From assembly GCF_001718415.1 (NCBI RefSeq), contig NZ_CP013378.1, positions 2,418,001 through 2,482,000 on the forward strand: a stretch of 64,000 nucleotides of DNA, written 5' to 3'. Below the pieces are notes generated by a model that worked only from the letters and a program-made list of their open reading frames with translations, ran no database searches and was not told the DNA's origin. The translations under genes and the position numbers were made by a program. Positions 1 through 9,038 of the stretch are shown in pieces. The stretch is from Burkholderia pseudomultivorans (GTDB taxonomy: Bacteria > Pseudomonadota > Gammaproteobacteria > Burkholderiales > Burkholderiaceae). Numbering within the stretch: the stretch's first letter is position 1; every line of letters starts with the position of its first letter.

Positions 1-115
1 GGTGCGGCACGACGAGGAGCGCATCGTGTTCCCGAATCCGGCCGTGAAGCCGGGCCTGCGCGCGGGCCTGCTCGTCGTCGACACGACGCGCGAGACGCTC
101 GCGTCGCTCGTCTGA
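1..115 (+). CDS. astE: C-terminal end of probable succinylglutamate desuccinylase (AstE), cut by the window edge
   Basis: Reading from base 2, 37 codons lead to TGA at 113-115. The tail contains [19 protein letters not shown], which resembles the conserved C-terminal end of AstE, where an F-P-N-x-x-V-x-x-G-x-R-A motif is typical. AstE is the last enzyme of the arginine succinyltransferase pathway and releases glutamate and succinate. In Burkholderia the ast genes commonly lie beside a basic amino acid binding protein, which is what follows here. Only the last part is visible, so the catalytic residues cannot be checked. Confidence 0.65.
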   Translation, partial: VRHDEERIVFPNPAVKPGLRAGLLVVDTTRETLASLV

Positions 116-233
116 CCTGCCGGTGCACGGCGCGGCGGCGGCTGCGCGCCGTGCCTTGCCTGTTTGCGACATCGTCTTGCAAGTTCGGCGTGCGGTCCGG
201 GGCACGCCTGCGCGCAGCGCAGCATCGCGCGCT

Positions 234-265
234 TTGCCGTGCCGGGCCGCGCGGGTTGGTACAAT
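234..265 (+). promoter_or_regulatory. Candidate sigma-70 promoter of the binding-protein gene
   Basis: TACAAT at 260-265 is preceded by TGG (extended -10). The possible -35 TTGCCG at 234-239 is 20 bases away, which is too long for a standard promoter, so the extended -10 would have to do most of the work. It would give a leader of about 115 bases before the start at 388. Confidence 0.4.
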
Positions 266-387
266 CGCGGCCTTGCGGCTGTTGCGCCGCATCACGGCGC
301 GGCGTCGCGATTGCCGTTGTCATCCGACCCTGCAATGATGCATGCGCCCGTAGTTCCGGAACATTCGAGTATCGAGGAGAGCATTTG

Positions 388-1182
388 ATGAAGTTGGATT
401 GGCGTAAAGTGGCCGCGTACGCGGCGGTGGCGGCATCGGCAGTGGCGGCCGGCAGCGCGGTTGCGGCGGACCTGAAGGAGATCCGGTTCGGCGTCGAGGC
501 TTCGTACGCGCCGTTCGAATACAAGACGCCCGACGGCAAGCTGACCGGCTTCGACATCGATATCGGCAACGCGGTGTGCGCGAAGCTGAAGACGAAGTGC
601 GTGTGGGTCGAGAACGACTTCGACGGCCTGATCCCCGCGCTGCAGGCGCGCAAGTTCGACGCGATCAACTCGGACATGACGATCACCGACCAGCGCAAGC
701 ACGCGATCGCGTTCACCGATCCGATCTACACGATCCCGAACCAGCTGATCGCGAAGCAGGGCAGCGGCCTGCTGCCGACCCCGCAGTCGCTGAAGGGCAA
801 GCGCGTCGGCGTGCTGCAGGGCACGATCCAGGAAGCGTACGCGAAGAAGAAGTGGGCGCCGGCCGGCGTCGAAGTCGTGCCGTACCAGACGCAGGATCTC
901 GCGTATGCGGACCTGAAGTCGGGCCGCCTCGACGCGACCTTCCAGGATTCCGAAGCGGGCGCGAAGGGCTTCCTGTCGAAGCCGCAAGGCCAGGGCTTCG
1001 CGTTCGCGGGCGGCACCGTCAGCGATACCGAGATCCTCGGCTCGGGCGTCGGCTTCGGCCTGCGCAAGAACGACGCGGCGCTGAAGACCGCGCTCGATCA
1101 GGCGCTGAAGGAGCTGAAGGCCGACGGCACGATCGACAATCTCGCGAAGAAGTATTTCAGCGTGCCCGTCACGCTCAAGTAA
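388..1182 (+). CDS. argT: Periplasmic lysine/arginine/ornithine-type ABC transporter substrate-binding protein
   Basis: The protein has 264 residues. It starts with a signal peptide (positive MKLDWRK, hydrophobic Ala-rich core, cleavage near AVA-A around residue 26) followed by a full SBP_bac_3 domain: IRFGVEASYAPFEY at the start, GFDIDIGNAVC, and NSDMTITDQRKHAIAFTDP. These are hallmark stretches of the HisJ/ArgT family, which captures basic amino acids in the periplasm for an ABC importer. The ATG at 388 has a GAGGAGA ribosome site at 374-380. No permease or ATPase gene follows; a terminator closes the unit, so partner genes lie elsewhere. Adjacency to astE suggests arginine or ornithine as ligand (inference). 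Confidence 0.9.
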   Translation: MKLDWRKVAAYAAVAASAVAAGSAVAADLKEIRFGVEASYAPFEYKTPDGKLTGFDIDIGNAVCAKLKTKCVWVENDFDGLIPALQARKFDAINSDMTITDQRKHAIAFTDPIYTIPNQLIAKQGSGLLPTPQSLKGKRVGVLQGTIQEAYAKKKWAPAGVEVVPYQTQDLAYADLKSGRLDATFQDSEAGAKGFLSKPQGQGFAFAGGTVSDTEILGSGVGFGLRKNDAALKTALDQALKELKADGTIDNLAKKYFSVPVTLK

Positions 1183-1209
1183 GCGTCTCGTTTCATTGCA
1201 CGCTCGCAG

Positions 1210-1238
1210 CCGGCCGCTCATGCGGCCGGTTTGCTTTT
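1210..1238 (+). terminator. Rho-independent terminator after the binding-protein gene
   Basis: An 8-bp perfect GC stem CCGGCCGC / GCGGCCGG with loop TCAT is followed by TTTGCTTTT. It lies 28 bases after the stop codon and before the end of the convergent HDOD gene. Confidence 0.85.
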
Positions 1239-1284
1239 GGGGGCGGGGCGTCGCCGGCGCGGATGCGCAGCGGCGAGCGCGAGG

Positions 1285-2781
1285 CTACGCGGGAAAGAAC
1301 CGGCTCAGTTCGCGCGCGAGCTCGTTGAGCACGGCCATTTCCTGCTGCGCGATCTTGCGCGCGGGCTGGGCGCCGGCCCAGTCGCCGTACAGCAGCGCGA
1401 CCGTCGTCGTGCCGACGCGCACCGGCAGCAGCACGAACGCGCGCGTGTCGTCGAACGCGTCGAGGTACCACGCGGGCAGCCGCCTGAGCATCTTCGGCTC
1501 CTGCGCCTGCTCGATGAAGATGCCGACCGAGTTGGTGATCGCGAGATGGAACACGTCCGGCTCGAAGCGTTCGTCGAAGCGCAGCCGGTCGAGCACCGCA
1601 TCGACGTCGGGGCCGAAGCCGAGCCGCGCGGCGAACGTGCCGTCCGCGTGCCGCACGAACATCACGGTGCGCGTGAACGCAAGGCCGGCGAGCAGGCTTT
1701 CCGACGCGAGCGCGAGCACCGGCGTCAGCACGTGCTCCGACGGCAGCGCACGCAGGTCGGCAAGGCCGGCTTCGAGGCAGGCCTCGGGCTCGGCCTGCGC
1801 GCGCGCGATCGCGTCGGCGTTCGCGCGCAGCTCGACGATCTCGCGCATCACGGTGTCGCTCGCTTCCTCGCGCGCGAGCTGCTCGGCGATTTCGACCAGC
1901 GTGCCGGACTCCGTATCGAGGATCGGCGCGTAGTGCTGTGCGAGCGCGACGATGCGCGCGTCGCGCTGCGGGCTCGCGGGCATCGCGAGCGCGCCCGCGA
2001 CGTCGGTCGAGCAGCGGCTCACCGCGCGCAGCCAGTGCGCACGGCCGTCCGGGTCGTCTTCGTCGGCGAGCGCCGTACCGTGCGGGCCGCCGTCGTCGTG
2101 CGCGTCGGCCACGCTCGCGTGCGCGTCGTCGGCCATGCCCGCGCGGATCAGGTCGGGCAGCCGCCAGCGCGCGGCGGCCTCGAGGCCGATCTCGTCGAAG
2201 CCGACGCCGAGCACCTCGATGCAGGCGGCCGCTTCGTCGCCGTTCAGCTCGGCCGCGCGCCGGCGGATCCGGTCCCATTCGCTGTCGAGATAGCAGACCA
2301 CCAGCAGCTTGCCGACCTGCCGCATCAGCGTGCAGACCACGGCTTCTTCGCCCGAGCGCAGCTCGGCGCGCTCGGTCAGCTTGCGCGCGACGCAGCCCGA
2401 CAGCAGCGCGCGGTTCAGCTCGAGCTTCGCGTCGATGCGTCGCGGCGTGCTGTGGTGAAAGTGGTCGACGAGCTTCAGTCCGACCACCAGATGGCCGACG
2501 GCGTCCATGCCGAGCACCATCAGCGCGCGCGTCACGGTCGTGATGTTGCCGCCGAACGCCATGTACATCGCGGAGTTCGCGAGCCGCAGCACCTTCTGCG
2601 TCAGCGCGAAATCCGACAGCACGACCCGGACGAGCGCGGTGAAGTCGAGGTCGTCGTTCTTCATCGCGGCCATCGTCGCGCGCAGCGATTCCGACAGCAG
2701 CGGGAAGTCGCCCCGTTCGTTCATCCGGGCCCACAGCTTGTCGAGCAGGGCCGTCGGCGGCAGGTGTTCGGTGATTGACAT
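1285..2781 (-). CDS. HDOD domain signalling protein with C-terminal GAF-like region
   Basis: The protein has 498 residues. About residues 20-230 form an HDOD domain (FPLLSESLRATMAAMKNDDLD, LANSAMY, TRALMVLG), a metal-free relative of HD phosphohydrolases used as a protein-protein signalling module. Residues about 330-498 look like a GAF fold (SVGIFIEQ, FVLLPVRVGTTTVALLYGD). No enzyme motif is seen. It begins 24 bases after the PAS-GGDEF-EAL gene on the same strand, so the two are probably co-transcribed and act together in c-di-GMP-linked signalling (inference). The ATG at 2779-2781 is the natural start for the MSITEHLPPTALLDKLW N-terminus. Confidence 0.8.
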   Translation of the reverse strand: MSITEHLPPTALLDKLWARMNERGDFPLLSESLRATMAAMKNDDLDFTALVRVVLSDFALTQKVLRLANSAMYMAFGGNITTVTRALMVLGMDAVGHLVVGLKLVDHFHHSTPRRIDAKLELNRALLSGCVARKLTERAELRSGEEAVVCTLMRQVGKLLVVCYLDSEWDRIRRRAAELNGDEAAACIEVLGVGFDEIGLEAAARWRLPDLIRAGMADDAHASVADAHDDGGPHGTALADEDDPDGRAHWLRAVSRCSTDVAGALAMPASPQRDARIVALAQHYAPILDTESGTLVEIAEQLAREEASDTVMREIVELRANADAIARAQAEPEACLEAGLADLRALPSEHVLTPVLALASESLLAGLAFTRTVMFVRHADGTFAARLGFGPDVDAVLDRLRFDERFEPDVFHLAITNSVGIFIEQAQEPKMLRRLPAWYLDAFDDTRAFVLLPVRVGTTTVALLYGDWAGAQPARKIAQQEMAVLNELARELSRFFPA

Positions 2782-2805
2782 GCGTCTGTCCGGTTCGCGG
2801 GCGCG

Positions 2806-4641
2806 TCAGGCCGCCGCGTGCAGGCGCAGCTGCTGCGCCTCGAAGCGCCGCGCGAGTTCCTCGGACGGCAGCGCCTGGCATACGAGCCAGCCCTGGATAT
2901 GGTTGCAGCCCATCTCGGTCAGCAATTCGCGCTGCGCCTCGGTCTCGACGCCTTCCGCGACGAGTTCGAGGTCGAGCGTCTGCGCGAGGCCGACCACCGC
3001 CGACACGATCGCGCGGTCGTTGCGCGAGGTCAGCAGGTTCTCGACGAAGCTGCGGTCGATCTTCAGCTTCGCGAGCGGGAAGCGCTGCAGGTAGGCGAGG
3101 CTCGAATAGCCGGTGCCGAAATCGTCGATCGCGAAGCGGATGCCGAGCTCGGTCAGTTCCTCGAGCAGTTCCTTCGCGTGCGCGGGATCGTGCATCAGCA
3201 GGCTTTCGGTGATTTCGAGCACGATGCGGCGCGGGTCGATGCCCGTCAGCGTGATCGCCTCGCGCACGCTCTGCGTGAAGCGCGGGTCGCGGAACTGCTG
3301 CGGCGACACGTTGACCGCGACGTATTGCAGCGCGAGGCCCTGGCGGTCCCACGCGACGAGCTGCATGCACGCGGCCTTCAGCACCCAGTTGCCGAGATAG
3401 TTGATCAGGCCGATCGATTCGGCGAGCGGGATGAAGGTCGCCGGCGGCACCAGGCCGTGCACCGGATGGCGCCAGCGGATCAGCGCCTCGACGCCGACCA
3501 CGGCGCCCGACTGGCTGCGCGTGATCGGTTGGAAGTGCAGCGAGAATTCGCCGTTGCGCACGCCGTCGTACAGGTCGGCTTCGAGCTTCAGCCGCTCGGC
3601 GTCGGCCGGATCGTCGACCGGCGTATGGAACGCGAGCGCATTGCCGCCCGAGGCCTTCGCCTGGGCGAGCGCATGGTCCGCGCGCCGCAGCAGCGGGCTG
3701 TGGTGTTGCGCGCGATGCGACGGCGGCCGCTCGTCCGGGTACAGCGCGATGCCGATGCTCGCCGACAGGTGCACGGGCTGCCCGTGATACACGTAAGGTT
3801 CGCGGACCGCGGCCTGCAGCCGGCGCGCGAGCGCGCCCGCCGCGTCGCTGGCCTGCGCGCGGTCCGGCGCGCCGAGCACGACCGCGAACTTGTCGCTCGC
3901 GACGCGCGCGAGCCGCTCGCCGGGCGAGACGAGCGTGCGCAGCCGCTGCGCGGTTTCGCGCAGCAGCGTGTCGCCGGCGTCGTAGCCGAGCGCGCGGTTG
4001 ATCCGCTGGTAGTCGTCGAGATCGAGCAGCAGCAGCGCCGCGCAGGTGCCGCCCTCGTCGGCGGACTGCTGCGCGCGCATCAGCGCGGGCACGAGCGCGG
4101 ACAGGTTGTCGAGCCCCGTCATCGGGTCGTGATGCATCTCGTAGGTGAGGCGCGCCTCGAGCGCGCGCCACGACGACACGTCGAACGCCGCGATCGCGAA
4201 GCCGTCGACGCCGTGGTGGCGGCTCTTGACCGCGCGCAGCTCGACGTCGAGCGGGTAGGTCAGCGACTTGACGATGCACATCGTCGCCTTCTCGACCTGG
4301 CCCGAGCGCGCGGCGCGCGCAAGCAGGCCTTCGAGCGCCGAGGTATCCTGTTCGGCGATCAGGTCGCGCAGCGTCAGCGTATGCAGATAGTCGCGGTGGT
4401 AGCCGATGAAGCGCAGGCTGGCGTCGGACACGTACAGGAAGCGCAGTTCGCGGTCGACATGGGCGAGGAAGTCCACCGTGCCGACCGTCTGTTCCAGCCA
4501 GTTGCGTACGGTGTCGTCGCGGCGCGGCGCGCCGGCGCGCGCGGGCATCAGCGCGCCGCCCGACCATGCGAAGCGGCGCAGCGTACGCAGGGCGCTCCGC
4601 CAGGGGCCCTTGCGCGGCGTCTGTTTCCTGTTGGCTTCCAT
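2806..4641 (-). CDS. PAS-GGDEF-EAL protein, probable c-di-GMP phosphodiesterase
   Basis: The protein has 611 residues. The order is PAS-like domain (about 45-160), GGDEF domain (about 165-320) and EAL domain (about 345-595). The cyclase signature is degenerate: ASDKF stands where GGDEF is expected, so diguanylate cyclase activity is unlikely. The EAL domain keeps its catalytic set: EALIRW, VNVSPQQF, LEITES, DDFGTGYSS, KLKIDRSF, AEGVET and IQGW. It should hydrolyse c-di-GMP. A longer reading frame starts at 4794, but the ATG at 4641 (MEANRKQ) is preferred because the upstream extension is Arg/Pro-rich and non-domain. It is the first gene of a pair with the HDOD gene. No transmembrane segment is visible, so it is probably cytosolic. 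Confidence 0.88.
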   Translation of the reverse strand: MEANRKQTPRKGPWRSALRTLRRFAWSGGALMPARAGAPRRDDTVRNWLEQTVGTVDFLAHVDRELRFLYVSDASLRFIGYHRDYLHTLTLRDLIAEQDTSALEGLLARAARSGQVEKATMCIVKSLTYPLDVELRAVKSRHHGVDGFAIAAFDVSSWRALEARLTYEMHHDPMTGLDNLSALVPALMRAQQSADEGGTCAALLLLDLDDYQRINRALGYDAGDTLLRETAQRLRTLVSPGERLARVASDKFAVVLGAPDRAQASDAAGALARRLQAAVREPYVYHGQPVHLSASIGIALYPDERPPSHRAQHHSPLLRRADHALAQAKASGGNALAFHTPVDDPADAERLKLEADLYDGVRNGEFSLHFQPITRSQSGAVVGVEALIRWRHPVHGLVPPATFIPLAESIGLINYLGNWVLKAACMQLVAWDRQGLALQYVAVNVSPQQFRDPRFTQSVREAITLTGIDPRRIVLEITESLLMHDPAHAKELLEELTELGIRFAIDDFGTGYSSLAYLQRFPLAKLKIDRSFVENLLTSRNDRAIVSAVVGLAQTLDLELVAEGVETEAQRELLTEMGCNHIQGWLVCQALPSEELARRFEAQQLRLHAAA

Positions 4642-4826
4642 GTTTCTCGCTGACGTGAAGGGCTGGAACCGGTTGTCCGGTAGGAATAACGGCAGACTGC
4701 GGCGAATCTTTAACGGACCGGCCCGCGGGCGGCGCTGCCGCCGGGCCGGATCGGGCACGCGCATGCGGCGGTCGAGCGCCGGCGCGGCCTGCAACGAGGC
4801 TGACTTTATAAGAAATGAGGACGCAG

Positions 4827-5375
4827 ATGAAGCGAAAACTGTTGGTGGGCGCCGTCGCGGCGCTGGTGGCCGGCCATGCGCTGCTCGCGCAGGCGGAACT
4901 GAAGCCGGGCGACGCGGCGCCCGATTTTACGACCCAGGCGTCGCTGGGCGGCAAGACTTACACGTACTCGCTCGCCGATGCGCTGAAGCACGGCCCGGTC
5001 GTGCTGTATTTCTACCCGGCCGCGTTCACGAAGGGCTGCACGATCGAGGCGCACGCGTTCGCGGACGCGGTCGACCGCTACAAGGCGTACGGCGCGACGG
5101 TGATCGGCGTATCCGCCGACAATATCGACACGCTGACGAAGTTTTCGGTGAGCGAGTGCCGCAGCAAGTTCCCGGTCGCGGCCGACCCGGACGCGAAGAT
5201 CATCCGCGAGTACGACGCGAAGCTGCCGGCGCTCGACCGCGCGAACCGCGTGTCCTACGTGATTTCGCCGGAAGGGAAGATTCTGTATGAATACACGAGC
5301 CTGTCGCCCGACAAGCACGTGGAGAACACGCTGGCCGCCGTGAAGGCGTGGGCGGACGCGCATCCGAAGCCGTAA
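4827..5375 (+). CDS. Exported peroxiredoxin (AhpC/TSA, Bcp-like)
   Basis: The protein has 182 residues. A signal peptide (MKRKLL..AQA) is followed by a thioredoxin-fold peroxiredoxin: KPGDAAPDF and FYPAAFTKGCTIEA with the peroxidatic Cys71. A second Cys at about 111 (SVSEC) may be the resolving cysteine. It would reduce hydroperoxides in the periplasm. The ATG at 4827 follows GAGG at 4817-4820 with good spacing; an ATG at 4815 lies upstream of that site and adds only four residues. It is divergent from the c-di-GMP pair. Confidence 0.85.
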   Translation: MKRKLLVGAVAALVAGHALLAQAELKPGDAAPDFTTQASLGGKTYTYSLADALKHGPVVLYFYPAAFTKGCTIEAHAFADAVDRYKAYGATVIGVSADNIDTLTKFSVSECRSKFPVAADPDAKIIREYDAKLPALDRANRVSYVISPEGKILYEYTSLSPDKHVENTLAAVKAWADAHPKP

Positions 5376-5460
5376 CGGCGAGGCGGCGCGAACGCCGCCC
5401 GTGCGGGCGGCTCGCGCCGGCAGGCGCGGGCCGGCGGTCGCCTCGCCGGCTGCGCGCGCG

Positions 5461-6090
5461 TCACGCGCGCAGCGCCTGCTCGATCGGCACGCTGCCGCCG
5501 ACGAAGCCGATGATCTTGCGCGAGATGCCGAGCTTGATCGCCTCGATCGCGGCCCACGCGACGTCCTGGCGCGAGACCGGCGGCGCGGGCTCGACGCGCT
5601 CCTCGGTCAGCGCGATCTTGCCGACGCCGGGCGTGTCGGCGAGCGGGCCCGGGCGCAGGATCACGTAGTCGACGCCCGACGCGATCACGCGCTCGTCGCC
5701 TTCGCGTTTCATCTGTGAATAATGACGCAGCGCCTCGGGGCTGCGCTCGGGCCAGTACGCGGACAGCGAACTGATCACGACCAGCTTCTGGACGTTGTAC
5801 GCGAGCGCATACTCGGCCGCGCGCGCGACCGCGTCGCGGTCGACCTGTTCCTCTTCGGCCGCGCCTTCCGACTCGGCCGAACCGGCCGCATAGATGACAT
5901 GCGTGACGCCCTGGAACGCGTGCGAGAAATCGCCCGTCAGATCGGCCTCGACGACCTTCGCGCCCGGCAGCGCATAGCCGTGCCGGCGCACGAGCGCCGT
6001 GAGCTCGAATTCCGGCTGCTCGAGCAGCAGATCCGCACAGGCCTGGCCCGTGCGGCCGGTCGCGCCAATCAGCAGTACCTTCGTCGTCAT
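5461..6090 (-). CDS. NAD(P)-binding oxidoreductase of the atypical SDR / NmrA-like type
   Basis: The protein has 209 residues. The N-terminus MTTKVLLIGATGRTGQ has the Rossmann GxxGxxG motif, followed by an acidic residue pattern (VVEADLTGD) and HVIYAAGS. It resembles SDR-type NAD(P)H-binding proteins (NAD_binding_10 family) often annotated as sugar epimerases. The classical YxxxK is altered: HYSQMK occurs in the expected region. The start at 6090 has a strong AAGGAGCGG site. The substrate is unknown. Confidence 0.75.
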   Translation of the reverse strand: MTTKVLLIGATGRTGQACADLLLEQPEFELTALVRRHGYALPGAKVVEADLTGDFSHAFQGVTHVIYAAGSAESEGAAEEEQVDRDAVARAAEYALAYNVQKLVVISSLSAYWPERSPEALRHYSQMKREGDERVIASGVDYVILRPGPLADTPGVGKIALTEERVEPAPPVSRQDVAWAAIEAIKLGISRKIIGFVGGSVPIEQALRA

Positions 6091-6335
6091 GAAACCGCTC
6101 CTTGATCGATGCGTCGTCCTTCCAGATAGGGACGGACGACCGATACTCAAGTGTATGTCGAATTGGGCCGGCGGCGGCGACGTAAAGGGGGGCATATCGT
6201 CTACGGTGCGCCGGCGCACATTACGCCGTGTCGGCGCGCGAATGCGGGCGATGCGCCGCCGACCGGCTATCATGTGCGCCACGCATTTCCTGCCGCTACG
6301 CAATACAACGCGTCGGCCAACCGGTTGGAGTACAC

Positions 6336-7823
6336 ATGGCATTACCCCTCGACAACATCAGCATGGCGGTGTTCTGCGACTTCGAGAACGTCGCGCTCGG
6401 CGTGCGTGACGCGAAGTACGAGAAGTTCGACATCAAGCCCGTGCTCGAACGGCTGCTGCTGAAGGGCAGCATCGTCGTGAAGAAGGCGTATTGCGACTGG
6501 GATCGCTACAAGGGCTTCAAGGCGGCGATGCACGAGGCGAGCTTCGAGCTGATCGAGATTCCGCATGTGCGCCAGTCGGGCAAGAACTCGGCCGACATCC
6601 GGCTCGTCGTCGACGCGCTCGACCTCTGCTACACGAAGTCGCACGTCGACACCTTCGTGATCATCAGCGGCGACTCGGATTTCTCGCCGCTCGTGTCGAA
6701 GCTGCGCGAGAACGCGAAGAAGGTGATCGGGGTCGGCGTGAAGAAGTCGACCTCGGACCTGCTGGTCGCGAACTGCGACGAATTCATCTTCTACGACGAC
6801 CTGGTGCGCGAGCAACAGCGTGCGCTCGCGAAGCGCGAACAGCAGCGCGCGGGCAACGGCGGCGCGAAGCGGCCCGACGAGCCGTCGCGCAAGCCCGAGC
6901 TGGAGATGCGCCGGGCCGAGGCGATCGCGCTGGCGGTCGAGACCTTCGACGCGCTGGCGTCGGAGCGCGACGACGTCGGCAAGATCTGGGCGTCGGTGCT
7001 CAAGAGCGCGATCAAGCGCCGCAAGCCGGATTTCAACGAGTCGTATTACGGATTCCGCGCGTTCGGCAACCTGCTCGACGAAGCGCAGGCGCGCGGGCTG
7101 CTCGAAGTGGGGCGCGACGACAAGTCGGGCGCGTTCGTGTCGCGCGCGCGTCATGCGGCGGCCGCGGAGCCGGTCGCGGCGGACGCCGGCGCGGCGCAGC
7201 ATGCGGCGTCCCAGCACGGCGCGCGTGCGGCCGAGCCGGCGCACGGCGAGCGCGAATCGCGCCGCCGCGGCGGGCAGGGCGAGCCGCGCGCGCGGGAAGC
7301 CGCGCCGGTCGAGCCGGCCTTCGTCGAAAGCATCGACGAAGTCGAGGCGTCGGCGTCCGTGGCGGTCGAGGCGGCCGACACGCACGGCGACGGCAAGGAC
7401 GGCCGCAAGCGCGCACGCAAGAGCGCCGCGAAGAAGGCCAGTCCGAAGAAGGGCGCTGCCGCGAAGGGCGGCGAGCGTCGCGCGGCAGCGAAGGACGAGG
7501 ATGCCGCGCACGGCGGCGCGAAGCATCATGGCGGCGACCGGCATGCGGACGCGCAGCAGGGCGACGCCGCGCAGGCGGAGGCGAAGCCGCACGACGCCGC
7601 GGATGCCGGCAGCCGGCCCGCCGAAGCGGCGCAGGCCGAGGCGGTCGTGGCCGAGCCGGTCGCGCAGGCGGCGCATGAAGCGGCGCCTGAACCGGTGCAC
7701 GAAGCGGCGACCGACACCGCGCCGGTCGACGACGCACCGGCCGCTGCCAAGCCGAAGAAGCCGGCCCGCAAGGCGGCGCCGCGCGCGCGTCGGCCGCGCA
7801 AGACGGCCACGACCGCCGAGTAA
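6336..7823 (+). CDS. NYN-domain, LOTUS/OST-HTH protein with long Ala/Lys-rich tail
   Basis: The protein has 495 residues. Residues about 8-160 form a NYN (PIN-like) domain with acidic residues at FCDFEN, SADIRLVVDAL and ISGDSDF, the set expected for a metal-dependent RNase. Residues about 190-270 match an OST-HTH/LOTUS domain (GKIWASVLKSAIKRRKPDFNE, FGNLLDEA), thought to bind RNA. From about 280 on, the protein is a low-complexity Ala/Glu/Lys/Arg tail, ending in a basic KPKKPARKAAPRARRPRK stretch that could bind nucleic acid. The ATG at 6336 follows TTGGAG. The target RNA is unknown. Confidence 0.85.
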   Translation: MALPLDNISMAVFCDFENVALGVRDAKYEKFDIKPVLERLLLKGSIVVKKAYCDWDRYKGFKAAMHEASFELIEIPHVRQSGKNSADIRLVVDALDLCYTKSHVDTFVIISGDSDFSPLVSKLRENAKKVIGVGVKKSTSDLLVANCDEFIFYDDLVREQQRALAKREQQRAGNGGAKRPDEPSRKPELEMRRAEAIALAVETFDALASERDDVGKIWASVLKSAIKRRKPDFNESYYGFRAFGNLLDEAQARGLLEVGRDDKSGAFVSRARHAAAAEPVAADAGAAQHAASQHGARAAEPAHGERESRRRGGQGEPRAREAAPVEPAFVESIDEVEASASVAVEAADTHGDGKDGRKRARKSAAKKASPKKGAAAKGGERRAAAKDEDAAHGGAKHHGGDRHADAQQGDAAQAEAKPHDAADAGSRPAEAAQAEAVVAEPVAQAAHEAAPEPVHEAATDTAPVDDAPAAAKPKKPARKAAPRARRPRKTATTAE

Positions 7824-7983
7824 CGGTCGCCGTCGCGGCCGCAGCCGCTCCGGTTCGCAAGCAGGACGCGACCGGACGCGGGGCCGCGCAATACGTATCG
7901 CCCGGCCTGTGCCGGAAACGGGGCGGTATCGATTGCCGCCCCGGCACACCGGCCGGCGCCCGCCGGCCCGGCCGCCCGCGGCC

Positions 7984-8367
7984 CTAGCCGTTCAGCGCAT
8001 ACGGCCGCGTCATCACCTCGAGGAAGTGCCCGTCCGGATCGTCGAAATACACGCCGCGTCCGCCGTTGTGACGGTAGATGTCGCCGGGCTGCCGCTTCGC
8101 CGGATCGGCCCAGTGCGGCAGCCCGCGGTCGCGTATGCGCGCGTACACGCGGTCGAAGCCGGCTTCGTCGAGCAGGAAAGCGTAGTGCTGGGACGCGATC
8201 TCGCCGTCCTTTTCATAGAAATCGAGCGATACGCCGTTGTCGAGCGGGACTACCAGCATCGCGCCGAACGGCGTCGGCGCGGGCAGTTCGAGCAGATCGA
8301 CGAGGAAGCGGCTCGACGCGCGCTTGTCGCGGCACCAGACGATCGTATGGTTCAGCTGGACGTTCAT
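7984..8367 (-). CDS. VOC (glyoxalase/dioxygenase superfamily) protein
   Basis: The protein has 127 residues and a paired beta-alpha-beta-beta-beta fold. Candidate metal ligands are His7 (QLNHTIVW), His in SQHYAF and Glu in HFLEVMT. FDDPDGHFLEV is the typical C-terminal VOC signature. The family includes glyoxalases, dioxygenases and fosfomycin-resistance enzymes, and the exact reaction cannot be told. The start at 8367 is chosen because MNVQLNHT fits the family N-terminus. It is divergent from the molybdenum hydroxylase genes. Confidence 0.82.
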   Translation of the reverse strand: MNVQLNHTIVWCRDKRASSRFLVDLLELPAPTPFGAMLVVPLDNGVSLDFYEKDGEIASQHYAFLLDEAGFDRVYARIRDRGLPHWADPAKRQPGDIYRHNGGRGVYFDDPDGHFLEVMTRPYALNG

Positions 8368-8597
8368 GACGGATTCCCGGCAGTACCCATGCACAGACGA
8401 TAGTCGAACGCGGCCGGCGTTCAAGCCGGACCGGCCGCAGCCGCCGCGCGTCGTCGGCCGGAACGATCTGGACGATCGGCTACTTTTTCGGGAGCAAAGG
8501 TCATTGGCGCGGTTTTTTACGCCGCCAAGAATCCCTGTCAGGCGATCGCCGCCATCCGCCGGATGGCGAACGGCGACGCGCAACAGGGAGACAGACG

Positions 8598-9038
8598 ATG
8601 CGCTTCATGCTGAACGGCCAGCCGTTCGATTTCGACGGCGATCCCGACACGCCGCTGCTGTGGGTCGTGCGCGACGCGGCCGGCTTGACGGGCACCAAAT
8701 ACGGTTGCGGGATCGGCGCGTGCGGCGCCTGCACCGTGCATCTCGACGGCGAAGCCGCGCGTTCGTGCGTGCTGCCGGTGGCCGGCGTCGCAGGCCGCGC
8801 GGTGACGACGATCGAGGGGCTGTCGCACGACCGCTCGCATCCGGTGCAGCGCGCGTGGATCGAGAAGGACGTGCCGCAGTGCGGCTACTGCCAGTCGGGG
8901 ATGGTGATGGCGACGGCCGCGCTGCTCGCGCGCCACCGCAAGCCGACCGACGCGCAGATCGATGCGGCCGTCACGAACCTGTGCCGCTGCGCGACCTATC
9001 AACGCATCCGCGAGGCGATCCATGTCGCGGCCGGCTGA
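8598..9038 (+). CDS. iorA: [2Fe-2S] subunit of an IorAB-type molybdenum hydroxylase
   Basis: The protein has 146 residues. The N-terminal plant-type ferredoxin motif (CGIGACGAC and a following Cys) is followed by the C-terminal alpha-helical [2Fe-2S] motif (CGYCQSG ... CRCATYQRI). This is the small electron-transfer subunit of isoquinoline 1-oxidoreductase-like or aldehyde-oxidase-like enzymes. It passes electrons from the molybdopterin subunit encoded next. The ATG follows CAGGGAGAC. The gene overlaps the next one by 17 bases, indicating translational coupling. Confidence 0.9.
   Translation: MRFMLNGQPFDFDGDPDTPLLWVVRDAAGLTGTKYGCGIGACGACTVHLDGEAARSCVLPVAGVAGRAVTTIEGLSHDRSHPVQRAWIEKDVPQCGYCQSGMVMATAALLARHRKPTDAQIDAAVTNLCRCATYQRIREAIHVAAG

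Noticed and set aside
7919..7943. GGGGCGG...CCGCCCC hairpin between the convergent NYN and VOC genes as terminator
   Set aside because: No T-run on either strand and low specificity in such GC-rich DNA.
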